Shown here: piece after piece, positions 55,752 through 64,000 of the stretch
Numbering within the stretch: position 1 is the stretch's first letter
Layout of the letters: every line of letters begins with the position of its first letter
NCBI RefSeq assembly: GCF_001439845.1
Contig: NZ_JYLO01000014.1
Coordinates: forward strand, 62,001 to 126,000
DNA from: Pseudomonas lactis
GTDB taxonomy: Bacteria; Pseudomonadota; Gammaproteobacteria; Pseudomonadales; Pseudomonadaceae
Reading direction: 5' to 3'
Length of the DNA: 64,000 nucleotides
Program-made: the position numbers and the translations under genes
Notes under the pieces: model-generated
What the model was told of the DNA's origin: nothing
What the model saw: only the letters and a program-made list of their open reading frames with translations
Database searches by the model: none

Positions 55752-58700
55752 TCAGAACGTCTTCCCAGGAAATGTGTTCACCAAGTTGCCTTGTGAATCA
55801 GTAATTACCGTCATAAAACTAGTGGACTGTCCACCTGTTTTGGCATCAACACCAATAGGTCTTCCCATATCAACCGTTCGAATAAAATTACCAGACGTCG
55901 GTGATTGGTACGCAGGTGTCTTGACGACCTGGGGCGTTTGCAGAACGATCTTCAATTCGTCCTTTGAAATCGTGAACGCAGATTTATTTTCACCCCAAGC
56001 GCCACCGTGCTTTTTCCAAGCGTATTCAAGCCCACTTCCTGTAGAGCTCGCAGTGCCCGTCCGCACATTGACTCTCGAAGCAACAACGCCTTTCGCAGCA
56101 TTGAGAGCATGATTAGTCTCTACCGCTTGTTTCCCTTTCGAATCATTAGCAAAAATCTTGCTGCCGCCCTTCACGGCTAAAGACTTTACCTCCCCAAGCA
56201 CAGCATCCATCAAAAACTCAGTCGCTACAACATACTCATCTCCATGCAAAAGGTTATCAGAGTCAGCTTTAGCCTCCGCATGAAATTCCCTCATGGTTTC
56301 AACGGTACGGTCTGTCAGCTTTGCAGCGAGCTCGATAGCTTTAGATTCTTTGAACTCTCTGTACTGATCCCCCGCTACCGCTTCAGCTGCTGCATGTGCG
56401 ACAACACTCACTACCAGCTTCATCGGCCCCATCATGGCCTGCACGCTAAGCATCGCAGCCTGAAACTGCTCTGCGGGCAGCTTCTGGGAAAGCTTGACTA
56501 TATCAACGATGCCATCGAGCGCTGCTTCACCCCCGTTACGCGGTAAGTCATCAATGAGCACGGCCGGCAGCTCGTACCCTGAGCCAGTCTTCGGCTGGGT
56601 GGGAGGTGTGGCACGGCAACTGCCATCATCCATGCAGCCCTTGATTTTCTTATCGTAAATTGCCGCCTTTTCCGAAAAATCATTCAATGCGCTTATAACG
56701 TCCGCCGGGAGCGCATCCAGAGTCTCAGGGGCGATGCCCTTTCGCACCAGATTCTTCGAAATTGTCAGCGCCTGCTCATCGCCGAATTTTTTACGAATAT
56801 TCGCTGAAACATCGTCAATGCTGACGCGCTGAGCCTGAATTGCACGAATTTCGCCCTTGATCTGTTCGAGCGCGCCGGCAACTGCTTCGATCTTTTTCTT
56901 TTGGTTGTCTTTGAAATTGACAACGTCTGCAACCAGATCTTTGGCGGCTTTCTCAGGATCCATCACAGCATCAATGGACGAACTACTCGCATACAAATCC
57001 GTTCGTTTTTCATCATCCTTGGTGATCTCATAGGCCTTACCCACATCCCGGTTCAACCCGGCCGTAGAGTCAGCCCCCGTCTCAGCATCCTTGCGTACAA
57101 CGATTTCACCTGCCCCCACCGTGGCGCGGACAATCTGTTCACGTTCTTTCTCGTAGTTCCAACCCTCAACGCTCCAGCCGGTTTGACCTTCCTTGCCTTT
57201 TCCCGCCTGGCTGCTGTCTTGTACGGTGTTGCCTTTGCTTTCACTGCTCCCGGCTTTATAGGTACCACCTACGTTCAGGTAGTACCCATGCTCTTTGTCT
57301 TGCCCGGCGATATCGCTGAAGCCGAGGGTGCCGGTGTCCAGTTTCAGGTTGCCGTTGTCAGCGGCGATGACGGCTCCGTCGATCTGGGTATGGTTCTCTG
57401 TTCTGATATCGACGGCATTTTTGCCGGTGATACGGGTTTGCTCTTCGACCCAGTCCGTTTTGCCTGTGGTCTTGCCAAAGCCGACCGAGCCGCTGACACC
57501 CGCACCCGGGCCGATGGTGGCCGTAACGCTGATATCAAACTCTTTGCCCTTGACCTTGCCCGTATCAGCGACCGACGAAACCTTGAGGTCGCCGCCCACA
57601 CGCCCTACCACTTCATCGCCTCTTAGATTTGCTCCGCCGATGGTGGTGTCTTTGCCACTGGCGAAACCCAGGCGGTCGCCGGCATAGAGGTAAGCCTCTT
57701 GTTGGCGTTGGCCTTCTCGCTCCAGGTTACCCTTGCCCATACTGACGCTGACGTAGACGCCAATACCTTCAGAGCCAAACGTCAGGCCTGCTTCCCCGCC
57801 GCCACTGTGGCGGTTGTTTTCGCTGTTGCTGTCGTTATGCGCCGAACGAATGTTCAAATCGTTGCCGGCATTCAGCTCGATATCCCGTTGGGCTTTAGCC
57901 TGCGCTCCAATCAAGTTCAGGTCATTGCTGGCCTTGAGGTTGATATCGCGACCGGCTTCCAGCTGTGAAGCCGTAGACGAGCCTTGGGAACTCTCGCCCG
58001 TAGCCGTGCCGAAGCTACCGCCAGCGCCCAACTTGATCCCGCCACTGGTGCCGCCATGAATGCCGCCCCAACTTTGGGTGTGGGTGGTTTCTTCACTAAT
58101 CCCGCCCTTGGCCACGTCCAGCGTGACGTCACGTCCTTTGATATTGATGTCACGTCCGGCGTCCAGGTGGCTTCCCTTCACCAACACATCGTTGCCAGCG
58201 TTAAGGTGCAGATCGTTACCGGCGCTTAGCGTCGAAGAGCGATTGGTCTGCTCGATAACCTGCTGGCTGTTGGTCTGCTTACTGTTGCCGAACTTCCCGT
58301 CCAGCGTCGGCCCACCGACAAACTGACTGACCGAATCAACGGCTTTGAGCGTGCTTGAGCCCTTGCTGACATTGTCCTCGCCTTTCCCTGCTCCGCTGAC
58401 AGCGTCCTTGGTATTGGCGTAGTTATGGTTGATCGAAACACCCAGGCCGTTGCTCTCTTTCTCGCGTATCTGCTCGGTGAGCACACTTTCACGCGCAGCA
58501 TCGATATTGATATTTCTGCCCGCCGTCAGCTCGATATCATTGGCAGCGCCCACATCAGAGCCGCGCTGGTTGATATCACGCTTGGCGTTGATCGCCACAT
58601 CTTGCCCGGCATTTATCTGGCTGCCGGAAGCGGTTTCGTGTTCGACACGGTTTTTCTCCGAACTGCCTTCGGTGCCGGCGAAGAGGCTGATGCCATTACC

Positions 58701-61700
58701 GTTACTGGAGATGCTGGAACCCGTCTGTTTTTTCTTCTCCCAGCTACGTTCGCTACTGGTGTCTTGAGCGGCGACCACATTGACGTCGCGCCCTGCATCC
58801 AGGTTTACATTGCGCCCTGCGCTGATGCCACTGCCAACCAGATTGATGTCGCGCTCAGCCTGCAAAGTTGCATCGCGCTCGGCACTTACATGGCTGCCCA
58901 CGCTGGTGCTGCTCTGAGCTTCACGACCGGCCTTCTTAGCGGACGAAATGGCAACCGATGTTGGCCTTTCCGTGTAACCAAACTTCTTCTTGTGCTCTTC
59001 ACTGCGGCTATAGGCCGTGTCGTTCGCAGCAATCAGGTTGATGTCACCCGTGCTATTGACCAGCCCGGAGCGCAGTTCAGTGTCGTTTTCAGCACTGATC
59101 TCACTAGCCCGCACCCGCACATCATTACCCGCAGCCACCACAACATCATTGCCCGCTTCCAACTCACTGCCCACTTGGCTCGCAGTGGTCTTCAACTGGC
59201 TCTTGCCACTTTTGGACAGCCCCAGGAACCCGGACTTGGTCTTCTTGCTGTAGGAGCCATGTTCCTCGACACCCGACAGCACCGCGATGTCACCGGTGGC
59301 CCCCAGCAGCATGTCGCCGCCTGCTTTCAACTGGCTGCCGATCACGGTGACGTCACGCCCGCCGTCGATGCTCATGCCGCCATCGGCTTGCTTGCTGGCG
59401 TTGACGGTCAGGTCTTTGCCGGCTTCGACGACGGAGGCCACGTTGGTGCTGTCGTAACTTTCCCGCTGCTGGCTTTTGCTACGACCGAACGAGCCTTTGC
59501 TCTTTTTCGAGTAGAACGAAGCGTCTTCATCCAGTGCCGACAGAATGCTCACATCGCGTTGTGCATCAAGGGCCACGTTGCCGCCCCCGGTAATCCGGCT
59601 GGCGGTGAGCTCGAGGTCTTTACCGGCATTGAGCGACACATCGCCGCCGGCCGTCAGTACGCTGGAAACCTGGCTGATGTGGTCCTTGGACTGGGTGACT
59701 TTCTTGGACTTGCTCGATGAATGCTGCTCGTCGGCGGCCGACGAAATGCTCAGGTTCTCAGTTGTCGTAATGCTCAAGTCACGCTTGGCATCGATGCGGC
59801 TGGCAATGGCGGTGAAGTCACGCCCTGCCGATACCTTGAGGTCACGACCAGTCTCCACACTGGCGCCGTTTTGCGTCACGGTTTCGGTACGCAGGCGGTT
59901 GCCCAGGTCCAAACCATTGCGTTGCTCAACGGCATCGATGTGCACATCGCGGCCAGCGACCAATGTGGTGTCACGCCCGCTTTGCAGCACGCCACCGGTA
60001 TTGGCGATGTCACGGCCTGCATTCATCGTCAGGTCATTGGCAGCCTCGATGCGTGACGCACTGTCGAGATAATCGCGGCGTTCAGCAGTGCCGTTGCCGG
60101 TACGGGTTACTGCACGGTCGTTGATCACATCACCCTTGATCGCGGTGAGCGTCACATCGCGTCCGGCGATGATGCCACCGGACTTGTTGACGATGTTGTT
60201 ACCCGCCAGCAGGTCCAGGCGGTTGCCGGCTTCGATCAAGCCGCTGTTGATCAGGTCGTTGCCCGCTTTGGCCGACAGGTTGTTGGTGGCGCGCAGGGTC
60301 CCGGCGTTTTCCAGGTTTTCACCGGCAATCAGGTTCAGGTCGTTACCGGCGATCAAGGCACCGTTGGGCGCGAGACGATTGTCGGCCTGGGCCATGTAAA
60401 GCACGGGCACCAGCACTTTTTCACCGTTCACTTCGTGCTGTTCGAGCCAGACGATGTCGTGGGTCAGCGCCGCGACCTGTTGCGAGGTCAAGGTAACGCC
60501 CACTGCCAGGTTCAGTTGCTGCTTGCTCTGGATCGCATTGTCCATCAGGTACTTGAACAGTTTTTCGTCGGTGTTCTGACCATCGATAAACCGCTGCCCT
60601 GTGCGTGCTTGCACGGCCTGCTGGATCAAGCGCTGTTCATACAACCCGTCACCCAGGCGCTTGGCACTTTCGTCCGGGTTGTAACCCAGCCCTGCGAGCA
60701 AGTAGTCGGAGCTCATGAACTGCTTGAGGTCCGTGAGCACCGGGTTGGTTTCGATCAGGTATTTATGCGGTTGCGACTTTGGCGCGGTAGGCGTGAAGCC
60801 TTGCACGCGGTTGATGGTCTGGCTGGCGACCGGAGTGGTTTGCGCCGTCGCATTGAGCGGCTGGGCAATCACGGCTGCGATCTGGGTTGGGCTGCTGCCC
60901 GCACCTTGTGCGACGGGAGTGTTCACTACCGGCTGCACGACTGGCATAACCGGCGTCACGCCTGGGATGTTCAACGTCGGCCGAGCGGGCTCGCCCGGAG
61001 TGGCGACCTGAACGTGTGTCTCCCTTTGGGTCAGCGCCAGGTCTGGGTGATTCGTAGGCCCTGTGACCTTCGCCACTGGCGGCGTTGAACCGCTAGACGG
61101 ATCTTGGGCGTTGATACCGTCGCCCCGGGCGATTTCACCTGGGGTGATCTGGCTGGGCGTCCAGCCACTCTCATTGGCCACATCGCCGGCACCGGCAACG
61201 TTAAGCGTTCTGGTGGTGGCGGTGACACCACTGACCTGACGTGCAGTTGGGTCCACCTGACGCGTAGCTGCGCCCTGTTGAGTGACACTTTTGAAATCGA
61301 AGGTGCGCGTTTCAAGCGCCGGCTGTGCATCCTGGCGTTGGGCCAGACCGAGGGTCGCACCGCCCATGGTCCAGCTCTGTGGGCCACTGCTGGCTTGGGT
61401 GGCCTGGGTATTCTCACCCGCCCGGCTACTGAGGCGGAATAGACCGTGGGTGCCGGTGGGTAAGGTGAAGCCGCGTAGCGTTAAGGGGTTGACCTGTTGT
61501 TGGGCCAAGTCTGGTGGCAGCAGTGGCGCGAGTTGCACGACCACCGTTGTCGGGGCGCTGGCAACACCCGTGTCCTCATTGCGCGCAGCGCGCCCGGCCA
61601 AGGCGGTGAAGGATGTCTCGATGCTGTTGATCAAGGATTTGGTGGCCGTGATGTTCACGGTACCGGCTGCCTGGATGATCGCGGGTGCCAATGACGCGCC

Positions 61701-64000
61701 AGCGGTCGATACCAAAGTATCGCCAATCAGCCTGAAGGCTGACAACGCACTGACCGGCAGGCTTTTGGGGCCGGGTTGAGCGTTGTAGGGGTCCATGATG
61801 TTACGTTTGAAACGCCAGTAAGTACCATTGGATGATTCCATCCGCCAAGTACGGGTACGCGTTCCGGAGCCAGACGCAGCACCTTTGTTAGTCAGCGTAT
61901 CAGCGGTGATATTCATGTCCGCGCCGGAAGCGATGACACTGTATTCATTGAGCACATTATTTGCGGCGACATCCATACGGCCGCCCGCCTGGATAGTCGA
62001 AGCGGCCGATGTTTTCAGCAGCTCACTTTGATAGTTCTCGGTGCCAATAAAATCGACGACAAAACTGCCCCCGCTACAGTCCCAGCAGATATTTGTAAGC
62101 GACCCGCCACTACCGGGTGTTTCTTTGGTCGAAAATTCATCCCGACGGTTAGTCAGGCTGGTAACCTTGAGGGACATGTCTCGGCTGGACTCAATGCTCC
62201 CCGATATGTTCTCCAGGCTGACCGCCTTACTCGTACCATCAAGACCGCTTACATCCAGGCGCCCTAGGCTGTAGATATCACCGTACTGGTTCGTGATTGT
62301 GTTGCTATGCAAGGTCATGTCGTTGCCGCTGAACAACAAACCATGATCGTTCAACAAGGCGGCACCGGTGACTGTCACATTTTGTGCGCCACCCAATGTC
62401 CCGTAGTTGTTCAGCGTACCTGCCGAGAGTTCGAGGTTGGTCGCAGAGGTTAGCCGTCCATAGTTGTTCAATTGACTATCAACGTTGACGTGGGTATCGC
62501 CACCGCCAGTAATTTTGGCGCTATTGCTCAGATCCAACTGACTCGCATGCAGGTTGAGCCCCCGCTGACTGGTGACTCGCCCATTACCGCTATAAGCGCC
62601 CGCGAGGTCGATATTTAAACTGCCATCACTGGCAATCAACCCATTATTCACCCAACTGCCACCGTTACCTTCCAGGTGCGTCGAAGCCAGCAACTGCCCT
62701 GTTTCGGTTTGGGTGAAGTTGTTGACGTTGACGTTCAAACGTCCTGCCTGAATAACGCTGGTATTGGTCCAGGTATCCGCGTTCAGGGTCAGGCCACCAC
62801 GGGTGACAACGGTGCCGCCGGCGCCGGTAACGTTAGGCAATGAGATGTCGAATGTGCCCTCACCCACATGCAGCAACTGCCCGCCGTTGTTTTGGAAGCT
62901 GGCGGCTGCCAGGGTCAGGTCCTGGTTGGCGGTTTCCACCGCGCCGTTGCGGTTATCGAACACACCGCCGATCTGGAACTCGGTCTTGCCCAAGCGTCCC
63001 AAGGCGCGCAATTTGCCGCCCTGGTTATCGAGGGCATTGGCGGCCACAGTCAGGTTGTTGGTGCTTTCGATCAGGCCGTTGTGGTTGGTCAGTTGGCCAT
63101 TGAGGCCGAATGCGATCTGGTCGCCGGCGATCTGCCCGGCGCTGTTATCCAGAGCGCTGCCATTGATGCGCATCAGGCCTTTGGCATACAAAGCACCCTG
63201 CTGGTTATTGAGGGTTGCAACCGTGAGCAATGCATTGCTGGTTTGCGCGCCAAGGTAACCGCCCTGGTTATCGAGCTGACCGGCATTGAGTAGTAGACGC
63301 TGGCCTTGAATCAAGCCGCCCTTGGGGTTGCCATTGAGGTCATGGCCATTGCGAAGCACTCCCACCACGCCGGCATCGATGGCGCCCTTGAGACTGGCGA
63401 GCACACCGCTACGGTTGTCGAAGTTCCCGGCCTTGAGGTGCACGTCACCGGTCTGGCTGATGATATTGCCGCCTTGGTTGTCGAGATCACCATTGACCTC
63501 GACCCGCAAGCCGTTTTGCCCCTGCACTTTGCCTTGGGCGTTGGTCAGGCCATAGGCGTTGATGTGCAGGTCGCCTTCCTGGCTGTAGATCAAGCCGTCA
63601 GCGTTGTTTTGAACGATGGCGCTGGCATCGATGCCCAGCGGACCTTTGGCCGCGACGGTGCCGCCTTGGCTGTTGTTCAGGCCGCCCATGGCCAATGACA
63701 GGCGTCCCTGGCTGGCCAGTTGACCGCCGCGGTTATCCACCTCGATGGCGCGCTGGAGTAGCAACGACCCAGTGCCTGCGATCTTGCCGTTGACGTTGCC
63801 AAGGTTGCCTTGCAGGTTGAGCACCAGATGGTCGTTACCCATCAGCGAGCCACCGGTGTTGAGCACGTTGCCGCCCAGGAAGTTCAGGTTGCGCAGGGCC
63901 GTGATATTACCGGCACTGTTGTCGAGGTCGGCCGCGCTCAGATCCAGCGTAGAGCCGCTGTCGATCAGCCCACCTTGGGTGTTGTTCAGCGCGCCAAGCA
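55752..64000 (-). CDS. cdiA: CdiA-type contact-dependent inhibition exoprotein (5' end outside window)
   Basis: An open frame of about 2,750 codons, still open at the right edge; the secretion (TPS) domain is missing. The visible N-terminal part (about 1-620) holds filamentous-hemagglutinin repeats (AGNDLHLNAG-like, LDNQGG, NAGQLDNQGG). A Pro/Gln/Ala-rich span of several hundred residues follows, then a SDYLLAGLGYNPDESAKRLGDGLYEQRL segment and a second long repeat block (AGRDVTL, AGNDVVV). After the linker (DALPADVISALNDFSEKAA...LIDDLPRNGGEAAL...FANDSKG) comes a unique C-terminal toxin domain of about 110 residues. It is a two-partner-secretion protein displayed on the cell surface. Confidence 0.95.
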   Translation of the reverse strand, partial: LGALNNTQGGLIDSGSTLDLSAADLDNSAGNITALRNLNFLGGNVLNTGGSLMGNDHLVLNLQGNLGNVNGKIAGTGSLLLQRAIEVDNRGGQLASQGRLSLAMGGLNNSQGGTVAAKGPLGIDASAIVQNNADGLIYSQEGDLHINAYGLTNAQGKVQGQNGLRVEVNGDLDNQGGNIISQTGDVHLKAGNFDNRSGVLASLKGAIDAGVVGVLRNGHDLNGNPKGGLIQGQRLLLNAGQLDNQGGYLGAQTSNALLTVATLNNQQGALYAKGLMRINGSALDNSAGQIAGDQIAFGLNGQLTNHNGLIESTNNLTVAANALDNQGGKLRALGRLGKTEFQIGGVFDNRNGAVETANQDLTLAAASFQNNGGQLLHVGEGTFDISLPNVTGAGGTVVTRGGLTLNADTWTNTSVIQAGRLNVNVNNFTQTETGQLLASTHLEGNGGSWVNNGLIASDGSLNIDLAGAYSGNGRVTSQRGLNLHASQLDLSNSAKITGGGDTHVNVDSQLNNYGRLTSATNLELSAGTLNNYGTLGGAQNVTVTGAALLNDHGLLFSGNDMTLHSNTITNQYGDIYSLGRLDVSGLDGTSKAVSLENISGSIESSRDMSLKVTSLTNRRDEFSTKETPGSGGSLTNICWDCSGGSFVVDFIGTENYQSELLKTSAASTIQAGGRMDVAANNVLNEYSVIASGADMNITADTLTNKGAASGSGTRTRTWRMESSNGTYWRFKRNIMDPYNAQPGPKSLPVSALSAFRLIGDTLVSTAGASLAPAIIQAAGTVNITATKSLINSIETSFTALAGRAARNEDTGVASAPTTVVVQLAPLLPPDLAQQQVNPLTLRGFTLPTGTHGLFRLSSRAGENTQATQASSGPQSWTMGGATLGLAQRQDAQPALETRTFDFKSVTQQGAATRQVDPTARQVSGVTATTRTLNVAGAGDVANESGWTPSQITPGEIARGDGINAQDPSSGSTPPVAKVTGPTNHPDLALTQRETHVQVATPGEPARPTLNIPGVTPVMPVVQPVVNTPVAQGAGSSPTQIAAVIAQPLNATAQTTPVASQTINRVQGFTPTAPKSQPHKYLIETNPVLTDLKQFMSSDYLLAGLGYNPDESAKRLGDGLYEQRLIQQAVQARTGQRFIDGQNTDEKLFKYLMDNAIQSKQQLNLAVGVTLTSQQVAALTHDIVWLEQHEVNGEKVLVPVLYMAQADNRLAPNGALIAGNDLNLIAGENLENAGTLRATNNLSAKAGNDLINSGLIEAGNRLDLLAGNNIVNKSGGIIAGRDVTLTAIKGDVINDRAVTRTGNGTAERRDYLDSASRIEAANDLTMNAGRDIANTGGVLQSGRDTTLVAGRDVHIDAVEQRNGLDLGNRLRTETVTQNGASVETGRDLKVSAGRDFTAIASRIDAKRDLSITTTENLSISSAADEQHSSSKSKKVTQSKDHISQVSSVLTAGGDVSLNAGKDLELTASRITGGGNVALDAQRDVSILSALDEDASFYSKKSKGSFGRSKSQQRESYDSTNVASVVEAGKDLTVNASKQADGGMSIDGGRDVTVIGSQLKAGGDMLLGATGDIAVLSGVEEHGSYSKKTKSGFLGLSKSGKSQLKTTASQVGSELEAGNDVVVAAGNDVRVRASEISAENDTELRSGLVNSTGDINLIAANDTAYSRSEEHKKKFGYTERPTSVAISSAKKAGREAQSSTSVGSHVSAERDATLQAERDINLVGSGISAGRNVNLDAGRDVNVVAAQDTSSERSWEKKKQTGSSISSNGNGISLFAGTEGSSEKNRVEHETASGSQINAGQDVAINAKRDINQRGSDVGAANDIELTAGRNINIDAARESVLTEQIREKESNGLGVSINHNYANTKDAVSGAGKGEDNVSKGSSTLKAVDSVSQFVGGPTLDGKFGNSKQTNSQQVIEQTNRSSTLSAGNDLHLNAGNDVLVKGSHLDAGRDINIKGRDVTLDVAKGGISEETTHTQSWGGIHGGTSGGIKLGAGGSFGTATGESSQGSSTASQLEAGRDINLKASNDLNLIGAQAKAQRDIELNAGNDLNIRSAHNDSNSENNRHSGGGEAGLTFGSEGIGVYVSVSMGKGNLEREGQRQQEAYLYAGDRLGFASGKDTTIGGANLRGDEVVGRVGGDLKVSSVADTGKVKGKEFDISVTATIGPGAGVSGSVGFGKTTGKTDWVEEQTRITGKNAVDIRTENHTQIDGAVIAADNGNLKLDTGTLGFSDIAGQDKEHGYYLNVGGTYKAGSSESKGNTVQDSSQAGKGKEGQTGWSVEGWNYEKEREQIVRATVGAGEIVVRKDAETGADSTAGLNRDVGKAYEITKDDEKRTDLYASSSSIDAVMDPEKAAKDLVADVVNFKDNQKKKIEAVAGALEQIKGEIRAIQAQRVSIDDVSANIRKKFGDEQALTISKNLVRKGIAPETLDALPADVISALNDFSEKAAIYDKKIKGCMDDGSCRATPPTQPKTGSGYELPAVLIDDLPRNGGEAALDGIVDIVKLSQKLPAEQFQAAMLSVQAMMGPMKLVVSVVAHAAAEAVAGDQYREFKESKAIELAAKLTDRTVETMREFHAEAKADSDNLLHGDEYVVATEFLMDAVLGEVKSLAVKGGSKIFANDSKGKQAVETNHALNAAKGVVASRVNVRTGTASSTGSGLEYAWKKHGGAWGENKSAFTISKDELKIVLQTPQVVKTPAYQSPTSGNFIRTVDMGRPIGVDAKTGGQSTSFMTVITDSQGNLVNTFPGKTF

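Noticed and set aside
58425..59720. 431-codon open frame on the plus strand within cdiA
   Set aside because: Mirror of the periodic hemagglutinin repeats of cdiA on the other strand; no independent coding evidence.
57000..64000. Regular repeats read as a CRISPR or satellite array
   Set aside because: The periodicity is in the protein (AGxDV, LxNxGG) and the DNA repeats are imperfect and without constant spacers; they are FHA-type beta-helix repeats.

Overview
The window looks like chromosomal DNA of a Pseudomonas, most likely of the P. fluorescens group. The evidence is GC-rich coding sequence, an HPPD enzyme of the P. fluorescens type, an MvaT/MvaU-family nucleoid protein, the galU-gor neighbourhood, a Pseudomonas-type ahpC/ahpF pair and several families of Pseudomonas REP/REPIN repeats. 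No plasmid or phage backbone is visible. Species assignment is inference.

Layout. 1-8 kb holds accessory metabolism: the end of an MFS carrier, two divergent paralogous proteins of unknown function, an SDR/LysR pair, an aldo-keto reductase, a RarD-like permease and a small dermonecrotic-toxin-like protein. 8-9.2 kb is hpd (tyrosine catabolism). 9.6-15.4 kb is a complete five-gene chaperone-usher fimbrial operon (pilin, chaperone, usher, adhesin, second chaperone), followed divergently by a CSS-EAL phosphodiesterase and an MvaU-like silencer. In P. aeruginosa, proteins of these two kinds control cup fimbriae. 17.9-26 kb is stress and redox housekeeping (gloA, ahpF, ahpC, gor, galU), interrupted by a divergent tyrosine recombinase/coiled-coil pair that resembles the TnpS/TnpT cointegrate resolution system of Tn4651-type transposons, but with no transposase.

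26-38 kb holds small lipoproteins and conserved small proteins, DNA alkylation repair (alkB, ada), a nitronate monooxygenase-like enzyme, modABC behind a clear ModE-type operator, topoisomerase IB, an ABC-F ATPase and a DUF1275 membrane protein. 38-42 kb has azlCD, an arsR-arsB-arsC operon whose last stop codon lies in a REPIN, and a LysE exporter. 42.9-46.4 kb is mgtA with a long 5' leader containing a 12-codon ORF inside a hairpin. 46.4-51.1 kb has small genes, a DinB-like protein, a perfect REPIN and tRNA-Leu(UAA).

The most notable region is 51.5-64 kb, on the minus strand. It is a contact-dependent inhibition (CDI) locus: the 3' 8.2 kb of a giant cdiA, its cdiI, and then four displaced toxin/immunity modules in tandem. 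Three of the four displaced modules start at a VGAKG-like junction and the fourth carries a copy of the pre-toxin segment of cdiA. Two of the four displaced toxins are frameshifted, yet every immunity gene is intact. The array is bracketed by matching palindromic repeats and IS remnants. cdiB and the cdiA N-terminus must lie beyond the right edge.
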